From: Mesodorylaimus sp. YZB2_4
Taxonomy: Eukaryota; Nematoda; Enoplea; Dorylaimida; Dorylaimidae
Direction: 5' to 3'
NCBI GenBank assembly: GCA_030248295.1
Contig: JASANH010000626.1
Location: 1,612,001 to 1,676,000 of the forward strand
DNA: 64,000 bases
Both the position numbers and the translations under genes were made by a program. The notes below the pieces were generated by a model. The model was not told the origin of the DNA. It saw only the letters and a list, made by a program, of their open reading frames with translations, and searched no databases. Positions 51,701 through 63,800 of this stretch are shown piece by piece (position 1 is the stretch's first letter; every line of letters begins with the position of its first letter).

Positions 51701-52434
51701 TTTTACAGCAACACCATGCAGCCAAAATAGGACCACAGGATGGGTGATGCTCACCTCGGCCGGGAACGAAATGCCCTGACTGGTCAATAAAATGGATTGC
51801 TGGCTCCGCCTTCAGGCCAGGTCGTGAAGCACAGAGGCCGATTCGAATGATTTGATACCAGAGGTGGTGCCAAAAGTTAACCAGGCTTAACAAGTGGTAG
51901 GCCATGTGGCCTTGCTTCCCCTTTATCGTCAGGTACGACCTCACAAAGAGTATGATAGCACCTGTGCAAAATTGAAACAAGGCTTCCTGTAGTAGATGGA
52001 CTAATCGGCTCTCGAAAACCTTTGCTCCACGAGTATTTCTCGAGGCCCATCAGTCCAACACCCCGCCCACAAACGGCACTTATACTTCCTGACTCCTTGA
52101 CCCTGTAATAGCGGAATATCCTCATTGGAGAAGATGCCGCGGGGAGCGATGGTCTCAAAAACCCTGCAGGCAGGCCACCTAGTCGTAGGTGCCAGAGACG
52201 TCACCCCGACGGGTTTCTGCCTCGCCTGGAGGAGCGAGCTGGGGCGCGATACCTTCTCCACAGGCCAAAAAAACCTACTAAACCCCAACCAAGTTGCACG
52301 GACCCAAAATTGTCCAAACTGATTTTGCAGCCCAAAGAAAACTAACTTACATCTTTATCACCAGCCTCTTCCATAAGCCGACCCCACCAGCACGGGTTGA
52401 CGTCTACGATCACGGTCAGCAGATCAGCCGACAT
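48774..52434 (-). CDS. GTF2H3: TFIIH subunit p34 (GTF2H3/Tfb4)
   Basis: A core TFIIH subunit acting in transcription initiation and nucleotide-excision repair. It pairs with p44 through a vWA-like fold. Nine exons (high to low): 52351-52434, 51455-51564, 51208-51404, 49518-49651, 49408-49461, 49287-49355, 49061-49196, 48968-49004, 48774-48834 (293 aa; human 308). Signatures are LLTVIVDVNPCWWG at the N-terminus, LAQALCYTHRL, MSLMNIFFTAQKQHVLIDSC and ACDITGG. A C4 zinc module follows (CFCHQKL, CSVCLS, CKFSPICPTC, about residues 244-275), then a Lys-rich end KKRKVK. Introns at 49652-51207 and 51565-52350 are large and filled with repeats, while the others are short. It lies 265 bases after PCF11 on the same strand. 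Confidence 0.94.
49802..49970 (+). repeat. dispersed repeat family B, copy 1
   Basis: About 170 bp in a GTF2H3 intron. It shares with the copies at 52118 and 62447 the blocks GTGGTTGCCTTGA.TGGCCG, AGGCGAGGCAGAAACCCGTC and CTGGCTGGACGGGTT. Ends are approximate and no coding frame is seen. SINE-like or MITE-like identity is open. Confidence 0.65.
50028..50414 (+). mobile_element. MITE with 14-bp terminal inverted repeats and 8-bp target duplication
   Basis: The element at 50036-50406 (371 bp) begins CAAGTATGGGCAAGG and ends CCTTGCCCATACTTC. The 14 bases AAGTATGGGCAAGG are a perfect inverted repeat, and only the outermost base differs. It is flanked by CTGGACCT at 50028-50035 and again at 50407-50414. 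An 8-bp duplication is typical of hAT-superfamily transposition. It has no coding capacity, so a transposase must act in trans. It sits in the 1.56-kb intron of GTF2H3. Confidence 0.85.
52118..52275 (-). repeat. dispersed repeat family B, copy 2 (inverted)
   Basis: This is the reverse complement of the family B pattern, in the first intron of GTF2H3. Read on the minus strand it has GCCTGTGGAGAAGGTA, CCTCCAGGCGAGGCAGAAAC, CACCTACGACTAGGTGGCCT and GGGTTTTTGAGACCATCGC, in the same order as in the copy at 62447. Confidence 0.7.
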
Positions 52435-52440
52435 CTTCCT
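52435..52440 (-). promoter_or_regulatory. probable trans-splice acceptor before GTF2H3
   Basis: CTCGCAG lies four bases before the GTF2H3 ATG on the minus strand. No upstream exon is evident in the 265 bases back to the PCF11 stop, so spliced-leader addition is the simplest reading. Confidence 0.5.
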
Positions 52441-52676
52441 GCGAGAACGAAATCAGGATAACCATAGGTCAAGACACCAAATCCCCATATCCATCAAAGG
52501 AATAACGTATCAGTACGTCCATCATCAAACACAACTCCAGTGCCACACAAATATTTACTTGCCAAACCAAATATCGCAATACGATCAACCCCATTATCAT
52601 AGTTTACTTCAACCAAGTCAGAATTACGATATTAGTTAGCCCTAAACCCACACACGCCAGCGAAATTTTATTTTCT

Positions 52677-52682
52677 TTTTCA
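52677..52682 (-). terminator. AATAAA polyadenylation signal of PCF11
   Basis: TTTATT on the plus strand is AATAAA on the minus strand, 17 bases after the inferred PCF11 stop codon and about 237 bases before the GTF2H3 acceptor. Confidence 0.65.
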
Positions 52683-52699
52683 TTTTTTCCATTTTAAAT

Positions 52700-55600
52700 T
52701 CATCCTAGCTCACTCAGCAACCCAGTAAATCCTAGATTTGTCTTATATACAAACACTTATACAAAAGAACCACCCAGACCATCAAAGTCACTTATCCGAT
52801 GCAGAACATAAAAGTGGCTTCAATCATTCAACGAGCTTACTGTCTTCGCCACTCGATCCACTGGCCATAAGATCGTCGGGCAAAGGTGCGAATGAAGGCG
52901 ACGCCTAGTAGCACAGTCAGTGTCAACCCGCTTCGAGTAGATAAGTTGCTGCCTAGGACTAAAGGCTATCACCCACCACACCCTACTGCCGATTTACCTC
53001 GTGCTCCGTGTCGGTGCTCTGCACGTCCTGATAGCACAACGGGTGATAGGCCTAAAATGGACGTGCATAGTGATATCGATCACACCCACAGAACCAAATC
53101 CATACCTTCCCACGAATCAACGTAGCATTACGCATCTTCCAAACTTCCTCATCGTCGTCATAAAACTGCTCGAACCTCTCACCGCAAACGGCACATTCCT
53201 AAAAGGGGGCGGAGAAACCATAATCACAGACTCCCATCAGCAAAACGTTGTCCTTACTTGGTTATCATCAGTTGCTGTGATAACTGAGTCAGTGGACGCC
53301 ACGAAAATTCGACCAGTATCATCTGATTGCTGAGCCTGTTGTTCTTTCTGAGCGTTTTCAAAGACGGTACTCTTCACTGGAATGGGCACGACAAAAGTTA
53401 TATTGATTACACGAAGTTTAAAAAAGCATCGACCAGCCAAGACACTTACGCTTGGACGGACCATCATCGACCGCTTCCTCGTACCTTATCCAATCCTGAA
53501 ATCCCCGGCTGTGCTGATTACTGACAAAACTAACAAGGGAACATCGCCAACCGTCAAGTCGAACTTTGGAAAAAATTGTAACATGCTCCTAGGTGCAAAA
53601 GAAAGCTCTGAGCAAAATATTGGAGGCGTCTGGCAAACTGGTTCGCAGTGGTCAGTGCTTAGAGTACAGCGAAAATTTTCAATTCTGGATTTTTTGGGTT
53701 TTAGGAAAAACCTCTGAACCAGAGTGGTGGAAGCTTTAACTCGAAACTACGGACCCAAAAACCTAGTTTGGAAAGAACTCTGCATGTTTTCCCCAACGCT
53801 CGGCTCCATTACCACACAAAACTTCAGGACTTTAGACGCTGACCAGTTGGCCAGACGCCACTAATATTTTTCATACAGCTTTCTTTTGCACCCAGAAACA
53901 TGTTACAATTTTTCAATTTTCTGAAGTTCCACTTGACGGTTGGCGATGTTCTCTTGTAAGCCCTAAATCTCACACTCACCTCAGCCACCAAGTACCACGG
54001 CCGAACACTGGATTTCTCCTTGTCGCGTCGACTTTGTTGGAAATGCCAGTCTAAATGCTTCGAATACTTTTGACGATCGCCATCCGGAAAGCGCATGCCG
54101 CACGTGCCGCATTGCATCTTCTGTCGATAAAGCGATTCAACCACTGACGCGTAACGACTGAAAAGTACGCCAGCCCACGTAGATGAGGCGAGCCTCACCC
54201 AAAACCAAGGCGCAACTTACACTTTCATCAATCCAGTTAAGAAATCCGTCAACCCTGGCTCGTAAGATTTCCTTTCGATCACGCCGCTATCCGCGATCCG
54301 TGTTTTGGGCATCGTGGGCGGTGTACCTTGTCTCGCTTGTTCCCCTTGCTTCGTCGTAGAGATGATCCCCGAGTTGACCAATTTCGAATACAAATTCATA
54401 ATATCCGTCGGTTGATGCGCAGGTTGCGGTTGAATCGGGACGAACGGTCGATCGAACGTTGTCGAAGCGATCGGCGTATATTGCTTTTGCGGTTGTTGAA
54501 ATGGCGCTGCTTGGCCAAACGCTGGTCCAGGAGTCGGCCCCGACGGCACTAGAACTGGGCGACGACTAGGTTGCTGAGGCAACTGCGCGGCGGGTCCATT
54601 CGCGTAATCGTAAGCGGGCCCAGATCGAGGCATGTGACTTTCTTTTACGTAACGCAGTAACTCGTAAGCTGGCTCGGGATCGATTTTGACTTCGGGCGGT
54701 GGGCCGCACAACTGGATCTTATGCTGTACACCATTGATCGTAGCACGGATTGGCGGACCTCCAAACGAACCGCGGAACGGGAACGGGCCTGAAAGATCAA
54801 GGACTCACGCACAGTTCGAACTGGTACACCACCATCCCACTTACCCATATACAATTCCCTCGACGGAGCTCCGAACCGAATCACGTGCGCCTGACCATCG
54901 ATCGTGATCGTTTTCGATTCGCCAAAAGCTAGCGTATGCGCAAATCCATCCACAACCACGTCTCTCGGCGCGCCGACGAAGTAAATCCTGTGCGGGAGTC
55001 CATTTCGTTCGATCACAGCCACATCATCGATATATCGGACCTCGTAGGCTCGACCGTCCACGAAAATACGGTTATTGGCCGGTATCGGATCGAAAGATGG
55101 ATTATCACGGCCAGTTGGCTGTGCCACCACCACAGGAGCAGTTATTGATGGACGGATCTGAGCCGATGGGAACGATTCTGGAACAATCAACGGCTGCCGA
55201 CCATTACCAGCCAACGTACCGGATCCCTTGGCTGCATTGCCGCCTTTTCCACCTCCGAGTTGCGCCTCGTCCAATGCCATATTAAAATCGCGCATGATAT
55301 CGTTGTACTGCTGTCGAGTGATCTGACCATCGTTTAGCTGCTGCTCGGTTCGTTGGAAAATGGTATCCCGATGAGCCATCAGTGTTCCAAATGATCGGTC
55401 AGGCAGTTCAGGAGCATCGATACTAATTCGAATGTTGTCCGTTGGCGCTGTCGTAGTGGTCGTGGTTATCGCGTTCAAAATCGAAGCTATTGTCGTAACT
55501 GATGGAACTAACGACGAGGCCGCCGCCAATATCTGCTGAACGGCGGGCGAAATGGGCCGGGTCGGAGTCTTTTCGCGAACGACGGGTGGTATGACAGATG

Positions 55601-57549
55601 CCGGCTGAACGACAACCGATTCGCTACTTTCATCTTCCACGATTTCTTCTTTGACCCTGACAACTGGCGCGGATGGGCGCAATAAGGGCCGGAGATCTTG
55701 ATCTTCCGTTGTTCCAAATGGATTTGGACTAAATGGAAGAAAATATAAGATAAATTGCGAACCTAAATTGACGGCGGGAAATCAAAGGCCCGCCTAAAAA
55801 ATCTCAAAAACCTGAATTGATATTAAGACCTAACCAACATGCACCCAGCAAATCGTACCTTTCTTGTTTAATCTCCACATCAGTTCGTTTTCTTTTGTTC
55901 TTCGTAGCTGGCGTTTCCGGCTCTGAGTCGACCATTGGTGATTGCGGCTTACGTTTCTTGGGTGGTAACGAAGGAGCGTTACTGCGATTGCGCAAATCAA
56001 CGTCTTGAAACTGTTGCTGAGGCGCGTCCTTTGTTTCCGCGGAATCGCTCCTGCTAGATACTTTCTCCGATCGATGCGATCCACTCGAAGCCGTCGATCG
56101 ATCAGAATTGGCACCACCTCGTGCTAACCTAGGATCTCGCTGCTCTGCAGATGGAATGGTCACAACCGATTGCAACTGATGATGCGACGAGTTCGAGTTC
56201 GACGATGCGCGATTTGACTGAAAGCACCCGTTTATCAACGAAGTTGATTGGTTTTGATTGACAAAGGCCAGATCTTTAGCTCCACCCAAAAATCGATGGA
56301 TGACTTACCTGTTGCTGAGCAAACCTTCTCTGGACCGCTTCTAATTCACGTTTCTTTTGTTCCAACTGCGACAATAGTTCCCGGTTGGTGTTACTACTCG
56401 ATGACCCGTTTGATGGCCGACTGTTGTCTCCGCTTTTCGGCTTTGCACCCTAAAGCAGGAATCGGGACATTACCAAAGGACAGTGGATAGAAGGGGAAGG
56501 GGGAATTTAGGTGGATAACCGACCCAGTGATCCACAAAAACAGAAACGCACCTTATTAAGAAATTGCGGATTCACATAAATAGACTTCGGTGCCGACCCA
56601 CCAGCCGCTGATGACGTCGAGGCTGCGTTCGACGATCCGGCAGCCGTCGATCGATCCGGCTGCTGAATGGGCCAGGCCTTGTCGAGGGAATGCACTTTGA
56701 TATCGATCGAGTACAGTTTCGATGGCGGGAAATAGCCTGACCACGTATCACGTAATTTGTACAACGATGCCCTAGTTTTCTCGTCTCCCTGAAAGGGGGT
56801 AATTGTTTTCTGTTTCCAACAAGTCCTTTCAAACGTTCTCACCTTTTCGAAAACGCTGACAAAAGTTTTCACCAAATTCTTCTTGAAAAGATCTTTGTAA
56901 TTAGAATTCGGAAGATTCTTGACGATCGAATCGATTAAATACAGCGTCGGGAGCATTTGACTCGATGATACCTAAAGAAAATTCGGTTAAGGAAAGAGTT
57001 AGTCAGGCCCGCCCGCTCGCCAGGCCCGTTGCTTTTTTATTATTGTCATGAGATCGTATTCAAAGGTTTTCGCAAAAGGCCGTTATAGTTCGAGGCCAGC
57101 AGGTGTTTAGCGATGGTTTGCTCTGCTCGTAACGCGCGCCATTCTCCCCGCAAGGTGCACACAATTACGATGCCCCGAGATGGGAGGATATGAGAAGAAT
57201 GGGAAATTCGCGGCTTTAACACGGAAAAGAACCAATCAGAGCAAAAAGCAAACGCCTCTTTAGAAACGCCAGCTAAACTATTAGGCTCCTCCACATTCCA
57301 AGGGTTAGCATGACCATAATATAAAAAGTAACAATCCATGGACAAGCTGAACTTTGTGAAAAAAAAACTAATTATTGTAATCGTCAAAACCTTATGAAGA
57401 TGCGATTCGATAACTTCGACAATTTTCGGCGCGAAATTGACGTATTCTTCGGCCAACATGGTCAACATATTGATGTGCGGTTTGCTATTGAACGTCAGCT
57501 CGGACAATGACGACTCGTAATCAGCTGCCACGTCGCCTTCGCCATCCAT
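52700..57549 (-). CDS. pcf-11: PCF11, cleavage and transcription-termination factor
   Basis: PCF11 binds the RNA polymerase II C-terminal domain and joins 3' end cleavage to termination. 14 exons (high to low): 57391-57549, 56843-56971, 56552-56788, 56309-56449, 55859-56217, 54845-55728, 54221-54788, 53980-54157, 53450-53495, 53258-53376, 53106-53198, 52998-53051, 52841-52904, 52700-52731 (1020 aa). The CID covers about residues 10-135 (LTMLAEEYVNFAPKIVEVIE, LPTLYLIDSIVKNL, LRDTWSGYFP). A Gln/charged coiled coil (LEQKKRELEAVQRRFAQQQ) and a Pro/Ser-rich middle with a KKRK cluster follow. Two zinc motifs are seen: CGTCGMRF with HLDWH (about 840-865) and CAVCGERF with YHPLC (about 941-985). The last exon of ten codons is chosen because it alone closes the frame before the AATAAA. 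The first donor is a weak GTTTTG. Confidence 0.9.
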
Positions 57550-58972
57550 TTCTCTTTAGCTTTCTTGTCTCGCTCTTTGAACAGCAGTGGACAGATTTTG
57601 GAGTGTAAACGTTCTCCCTAAAAAAAAAACATTTCGTCATAGTCGTCGTATATAAAAATTTTGGCCTAGGCGTGCCTAAATTGCCCACGTCGGTTCATAA
57701 ACATAGCTAGGACACATAAATTCTTAACATAGAGGTAACACTGGACTAGGCTGAATCCCAATTTTCAAAAACCTACCAAAATCAAGCCCGAGTAAATATT
57801 CAACAAAAGACGTTATACCTACAGTAATAAAAACGAGTGATATCGACCGATTCAGATCGGCTCGATCGATAACCATCCACCACCAACCAACCAATGGAGC
57901 ACGTGCAAACGCACGAGCAAACCTGAGAGCGCACAGCACTGCTCAATACCGAGTCCAATCTGTCATACGATGCTAGCTTACCTGTGCGCACACCACTGAC
58001 ATCAGAAAGCGGCATATTTAAAACTAAAAGAGCAGCTACTGCATTACAACATTTGACCTCGAGGGAACAATTGTAAGTTACGTATACATGGCGAAATGTT
58101 TCTCATTTTTCTTGTTTCACACGCGTAAGGAGTAACTATCGCTTATTAAATGTGACCATTCCCAGTTCTCAACCATCTGCGAATTCCCTGACTATGGTGA
58201 CAACTTGCAACTTCGCTTTTTGGGCTGTGATCCTCTTTTCCATCCACGCTGTCAAATATGCCTATTCCATAGCCGAAAGATACTGAAACACGCACTGCTA
58301 ATCAAGTCGTCAGAGCCAGCCCTGCACATTCGTACCTGAAGGCGGCTCGTACGAAATAGTGTTTCGTGTTTATTCCCCTTTTACAGCTGTAATTCGACTG
58401 TGTATTCTGGCCCAAACGAAGACTGTGCGTGCTGCCAGCAGCATTCCTAAGGCTGTCTGAGCTCGCCTTCCGCCTGGTCTTCAACGCGTACATTAGCTGG
58501 GCCACTATTAGCTGTGCGGACCAGTTTTGTATGCCATGGCCGTCCATACTTACCCGGGCTGCCTTGTAATCTGTCGCCAACTATGCGCGTAACCGTTTGA
58601 CCACAGGACACCTTTCTCCTGTACATAAATAGTGGCGGGGTGCTCCAGTTTTCAAAGTCCGCAAGAAGTTTCGCTATTGTGCGCAGGCACAGACCGTTGG
58701 TGGCGAGTGTGGGCAGAATTGCAGCACATCGGGTCATCGAATTTCCAAGGCCAGCACCCATCTTTATTGACCTTGATCGTATTCCCCGATTGGCGCCTTG
58801 CTCTTATATTAGCTCGAGCTGGTACTCCGAAAAACGTGTCAGGTGTGTACACAAGGGGGACTCCCTTTCCAGCACACACTCGCCCATCGTCGACATCTTC
58901 GAGCGAAAGAACGAGCGAGTGGGTTCAAGAAAGCCTAGCTCACCTAGAGCATAAGCCGTTCTAGGGACGACC
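57550..58972. other. intergenic DNA between divergent PCF11 and Cobl-like genes
   Basis: Promoters for both genes should lie in this 1.4 kb. I see no RNA gene or repeat. Overlapping open frames of 104-110 codons on both strands near 58447-58964 have no recognisable domain. A leader exon of the Cobl-like gene could lie here. Confidence 0.45.
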
Positions 58973-61900
58973 ATGTATGGCAATCGTGATCACCAAATGG
59001 GGTCCTTGGAGATGGATAGGAAAGATGCTGGTAAGAACAAAGGGGTGGACTGGTTGCATGGCGCGGAATAAGACTGTGTTGCTTGTTTAGGAAGAGACTG
59101 CTTGTCGGTGAGCCAGTCGGATAAGATGAGTATTTTTACTGTACTGTTGCCCAACGGCAAAGAAGTAACCATGGCTATTGATAAAAGGTAAGACCAGCAG
59201 GAGATGAAACTGCATTGCTACAGTAGGATGTGCATGTCCCACTTTCTCCAGGATGCAGTGGGTAAGCAGGGCTAAACACGAGTAGGCTGCCCCTCCTGTC
59301 ATTGAGCAGCAGTCACAGCAATGAGTCCCCGCCCACCCAACAATACACCTTCATGGGCAATAAACTTTCGTCCATGTCAGCACTGGGTCAGGCAATATTT
59401 CTTGATTGTTTTGCGTCAGCGTTTCCTCGTTTACGACTTATCTGTCCCGCCAAGCTTATCACACTCTGGTCTCGACCAACATTGAAATGGAAAACATGGT
59501 TTATTATAGGACGCCGATGATGGACGTTCTAGTTCAAGTTACGACCAAAAATGGTATCAGCCCGGGTGGTAAAGTCCTAAAAGTGCCTACCGATCGACCA
59601 CCCGGATATATGCAGTATAAACCGAACACGCCCATCGGAGTACTGGCGTGTACGACGTTGAAGGTAGTGCCGAAACATTTACTGGTTAGCGACAGGCCGT
59701 TCAGTCAGATGGCTAAAATGTCGAGCTTGCCTTTTGAGGTAAGTAATGGTGGGGTATGTCGATACTCTTGCTGGTGGATGGTCTTGGGTCTTGGGCGGTC
59801 ACCAGCTGATGATTGGTGCACAGACCCGAGTACAACTGGGTGTATCCTCAGGATTAGTATGTTCAAGGTCAGCTAAGACATCCCAAGTCCTATCCTAAAT
59901 CACATCGCCATGACCTTATGGGTCATAAATTTGGGACATGAACTACTAATGGGAATGTGGGCTGTAAGCGCTGTTCGTATTTCCTAATGCCTTCATGGCC
60001 ATCCGGTATTGGGCCCATCCTGCTCACCCGCAAACATCCTCTTTTTCAGCCCTCACTTCGAGTTCAAGTAGAATTACCCCGAAAGCAAAAAACCGTTTTT
60101 CGTGCCCCTCCCCACACTCCCCTTTCTGATATTCTTCGTCGCGCCTGCGAAGAAGGCAATCTGGGACCCACTCATAATTACGAATTGCACGGAGCCAAAA
60201 CTGCTCACGGATACCCTTTAAAATTAGATTTGCAGTTGGTTGACGTTGGCACCGCGGAGTTCATGGTGCTAGAAGGTGCGGTACTGCACTGGCACCGTCC
60301 GCAGAGATCCCCAGAGATTATTGGTTTTAGGTCCAAAACATCAAAGGCCACCAGAAAATATGCTTGCTGGGAATTTCAAAGAGAACAGTGTTCATCAAGA
60401 AAAAGATGAACGGAAGAAGGATGGCTGCTTTAGGTCCTTGTTCCAAAGAAGGAGAAAGAAGGCGACAGAACTGGTAGACTTGTACACTTCCCTCTTCCAT
60501 GAGACGCAGCGGCATTCGAGCTCATTTTAGCCCGCATCGGCGAATCATTTCACGTCTACACTTTCCTTACCGCAGTCCATCATCACCAATGGCAATGCTT
60601 GGTCATCGTCCACTCTGACATCGTTTCGCACGCACATAGTTCCCGAATATGACATCCCCAGCGAACCCTCGCCGCCTCCTCCCCTTCCTCCGTCTTCCAT
60701 TGACTCAAGAAACAAGAAGCGTCCGGCTCCTCCTCCACCAGCTCACCTGGCACCGCTGAATGTAACCGGTATCAACGAGTCATTCAGTGGCTGCCCGAGT
60801 GCCTTACAGTCCTCTCCCAATCTGTCAGTCGAGTATGACGAAGTCAGGAACACTCCAGTAGAGTGCCGACATGGATCAGACAAGTCCTCACTGACCTTCA
60901 ACTTTTTGAGTGTCACGCCCAGCGATTCGGTAAGAACGGCAATCAGCAGCCAAGCAGTGTCCAGTCGTCCCGAAAGCATGCGTTCAGGGGTGATGAGGAA
61001 GAGGCAAGCCCCGCCGCCACCAGCAATCAAGGACTGTCGTGGTAAGCCAGCATGGCTCACACGAAGAAGAGGGACCCCACCTGCCTTTTTAGGAGTTGAG
61101 GTTGAAACAATGGCTTCCTTGGTCAAGTTGCATTCATCACCCGCGTTGATGCAGCAGGGTAGTCCTTTATCGACATTGAATATCCCTGATTGGTCTTTGC
61201 TCACCAGCTCTCCCCTTTCTAGCTGGCCTCTCACGGTCGAGTCTCTCTGTAGCAGTTGACCCGGGCCATAAATCGTCCTTCGATCGACCATCATTCCATT
61301 TGGACAGACAGCGCGGCAAGGTAGAGGAGGTATCCACGTGTACAGGTATGATACCGATACAGAACTTTATGTGCTGCAGTACTGGCAGTGTGCTCAATTA
61401 GACCCGCGCACAGTACTTTTCATCATGAATAAGAGTCTGCCTTTTTCCCGATACCTCTTTCAGAGTCAAACTTCTCAATCGATGATTTCCACGAGAATGG
61501 AAAACCCCCGCCACCCACATCCGCCAAACCAGAGGTAAGGATTCTTGGACTGCGCCTTAAATGGAGACCATTTACATATCACACTTCACATTCGATCCCT
61601 AGCGTTCTACGAGTCAAGTCAGTTTCACTGACCAAACTGAGAAACTGCAGACTGACACTTGGAGGAAGACTAAGACATTGTCAATGGCACGTCTGGAAGA
61701 GTGCCAAGAGAACCAAGCCAATGGTCTAATGCAGGGCACAGTCACTAAAAAATCACGGGAACGCTACGATTCGATTCCAGCGCAGGGGGCAATGATGAAA
61801 CCGGAGGGGCACTCGCAACGATGTGACAAGAGCAGTTTGCAATTGGTCCATGCAACCTGTCAAACTGACTTGCTGATTGGGGTATCAGTAACGGGTATGC

Positions 61901-63800
61901 AGTCTTTCCCGCAAGAGTCAGACGTGTCACCTCGCTCGATCATTGTGTGTACAGAAGGGCCGGGCCAAGTCTATCAGCCGCAGACCAACATCAAGTGCTT
62001 CGAAGATGAATACTACTCCAAGAACGGCACTGATTTTGCGCGGACTATTAGGTTTAGTAAAGCTGAAAAAGTGGAATCGAAGGAGCCAAATGGTCGGAAA
62101 ATGGGACAAGTGGCGAAAGAAGGAGTAAGCGTTAGACGTAGACGGATTTCGGGTGTACTTCCAACATAGTGGCCTGATTGAAGTGTAAGTGCGAGACCTT
62201 TTACCCCAGGGGCAATGATTTCAAGGTGTCTGGCCTCGGGGATACAGCGAGGACCAGCGGTATGCTAGGCTGCTTGAGAAAACTGGTAGATTACATAGCT
62301 ATGTGAAGGCAGCAGTTACAGTAATCAGACATGTCGGCTATCCATACAAATCAGAACCACACACTGAGCGACAAATCTTATCAGCAGTTTTACTGATCGC
62401 ACGTCAGCCCCCGATTCGCTAGTTCTGACTTTTGTAGTAGACTTGTTTGGCCTGTGGAGAAGGTAGTGCATTTGGTTGCCTTGACTGGCCGCCGCATACA
62501 GCGTATCAGCTGCCTTCGTTGGCCGCTCGATACGCTCCTCCAGGCGAGGGTGAAACCCGTCGGGTTGATGTCTCGGGCACCTACGACTTCGTGACCTGCC
62601 TGAAGGGTTTTTGAGTCTATCCGCTCCCCGAGGTATCCTCTCCAATGGAGGGCTATTCCGCCTATTACACTTTCCTCAACACTCGTACGGTTACGCGGGG
62701 GGTGACACATTGCAATACAGTAGGCGTGGTCCTCCGCTATCCTATCATGATAGGTGCTGATAAGGTATCCACGCCTATTACAACATCTGTCGAGCCTGAG
62801 GGTGGGTGTTTGAGCCTGACGACGTGAACAGAAGGTGTCAAACACAGGAGATGATCAATAATCTCCGATAAACTTTGATGAGTGACACCACCCAAGATTA
62901 TTGATCATGTGCACAGTAATACTTTTATTGCACCAGAGTCCTGCGGCGAGTTGAACGACGTCGGTATGCTCACTGTTATGGCCGAATTGGTGCATAAACA
63001 GTTTGAGTCCTTTACCTTCCTGCACGTGTGTACAGCCCACTCTGCGCTGTGACAGGGAAACATAAGAAGGCTCGAAAAGGTGATGCCTGTCGCCTCTCTC
63101 TAACTTTCGAACCACGACGTTCAAAGCAGCAGTCGACGAATCCCCTCCCAGATTGTCCTCTAAATTTTTGCACACTTGCTATTTTCAGATCCCTACGGAC
63201 AGATCAGCGTCAAAACAGAAACCATCAACAGCATCGTCCCATAGATCCATGAGCAACCTCCGATTCCAACTGCCTTTAGAAGAAATAACAGCGCTAAAAC
63301 CAGTTCCAGATCAGAAGAAAATATCCAGTGCCAAATCTGTCATTGCAACGACCGCACCTAAATCTGCAACCCAAAGGAAAGCTGCTTCCGAGTCCACCAC
63401 CTCAACACCCCGCGCTGAACATCATCCTGACTCCGCCCAGAATCCTGATAAGTCCCAGAGACGATTTCCCATCACTATTAAAAAACGAGGAGTGGAAAGT
63501 TCTGGTGACAAAAGCCAGAATACGAATCATGATTCCAAGGCCACTGAGCAAAATCGGGCAGCGGGAAAAATCGGGAGTGTTCAGAAATCAGCAAAGTTAA
63601 AAATACAAGGTGCTCCGAAGTCATCCCCGTGCCCGCCTTCTCCTCCACCACCGCCACCGCCTCCGCCAATCAGCATGTCCGCACCACCGCCAGGAAGTGA
63701 TAAGGATTATGCAAAAGTAAGCCGGATGGAAGGACGGGCCGATTTGATGGCGTCAATTCGAAATTTTGGCGGCGCCGGAAGACTAAAGAAGGTGCACTGA
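58973..63800 (+). CDS. COBL: cordon-bleu (Cobl)-like WH2 actin-binding protein
   Basis: Vertebrate Cobl nucleates actin filaments through WH2 domains. Eleven exons: 58973-59030, 59091-59187, 59510-59738, 60050-60275, 60331-60473, 60531-61041, 61093-61158, 61223-61345, 61464-61534, 61603-62124, 63189-63800 (885 aa). Residues about 30-128 match the Cobl ubiquitin-like domain (FTVLLPNGKEVTMAIDKR, PMMDVLVQV, YKPNTPIGVL). A second similar fold follows (RVQVELPRKQKT, about 130-205). Two basic-proline motifs KKRPAPPPP and RKRQAPPPP resemble the Cobl KRAP motif. A long disordered middle leads to a polyproline run and one C-terminal WH2 (RADLMASIRNFGGAGRLKKV, residues 865-884). The start is the first ATG of the exon that splices in phase; an upstream exon is possible. 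Exon 61093-61158 and its neighbours are the least certain joins. Confidence 0.82.
62447..62650 (+). repeat. dispersed repeat family B, copy 3
   Basis: It lies in the 1.06-kb last intron (62125-63188) of the Cobl-like gene. It is colinear with copy 2 over its length: CCTGTGGAGAAGGTA, TCCTCCAGGCGAGG, GAAACCCGTCGGGTTGATGT, GGCACCTACGACT and AGGGTTTTTGAGTCTATCCG. It contains a partial internal duplication of the GGCCGC(T/C)G block. Confidence 0.7.

Noticed and set aside
60474..60530. Stop codon at 60528-60530 as the end of the Cobl-like gene
   Set aside because: It lies in a 57-nt GT...TTTTAG intron; downstream exons keep frame and encode KRAP-type and WH2 motifs.
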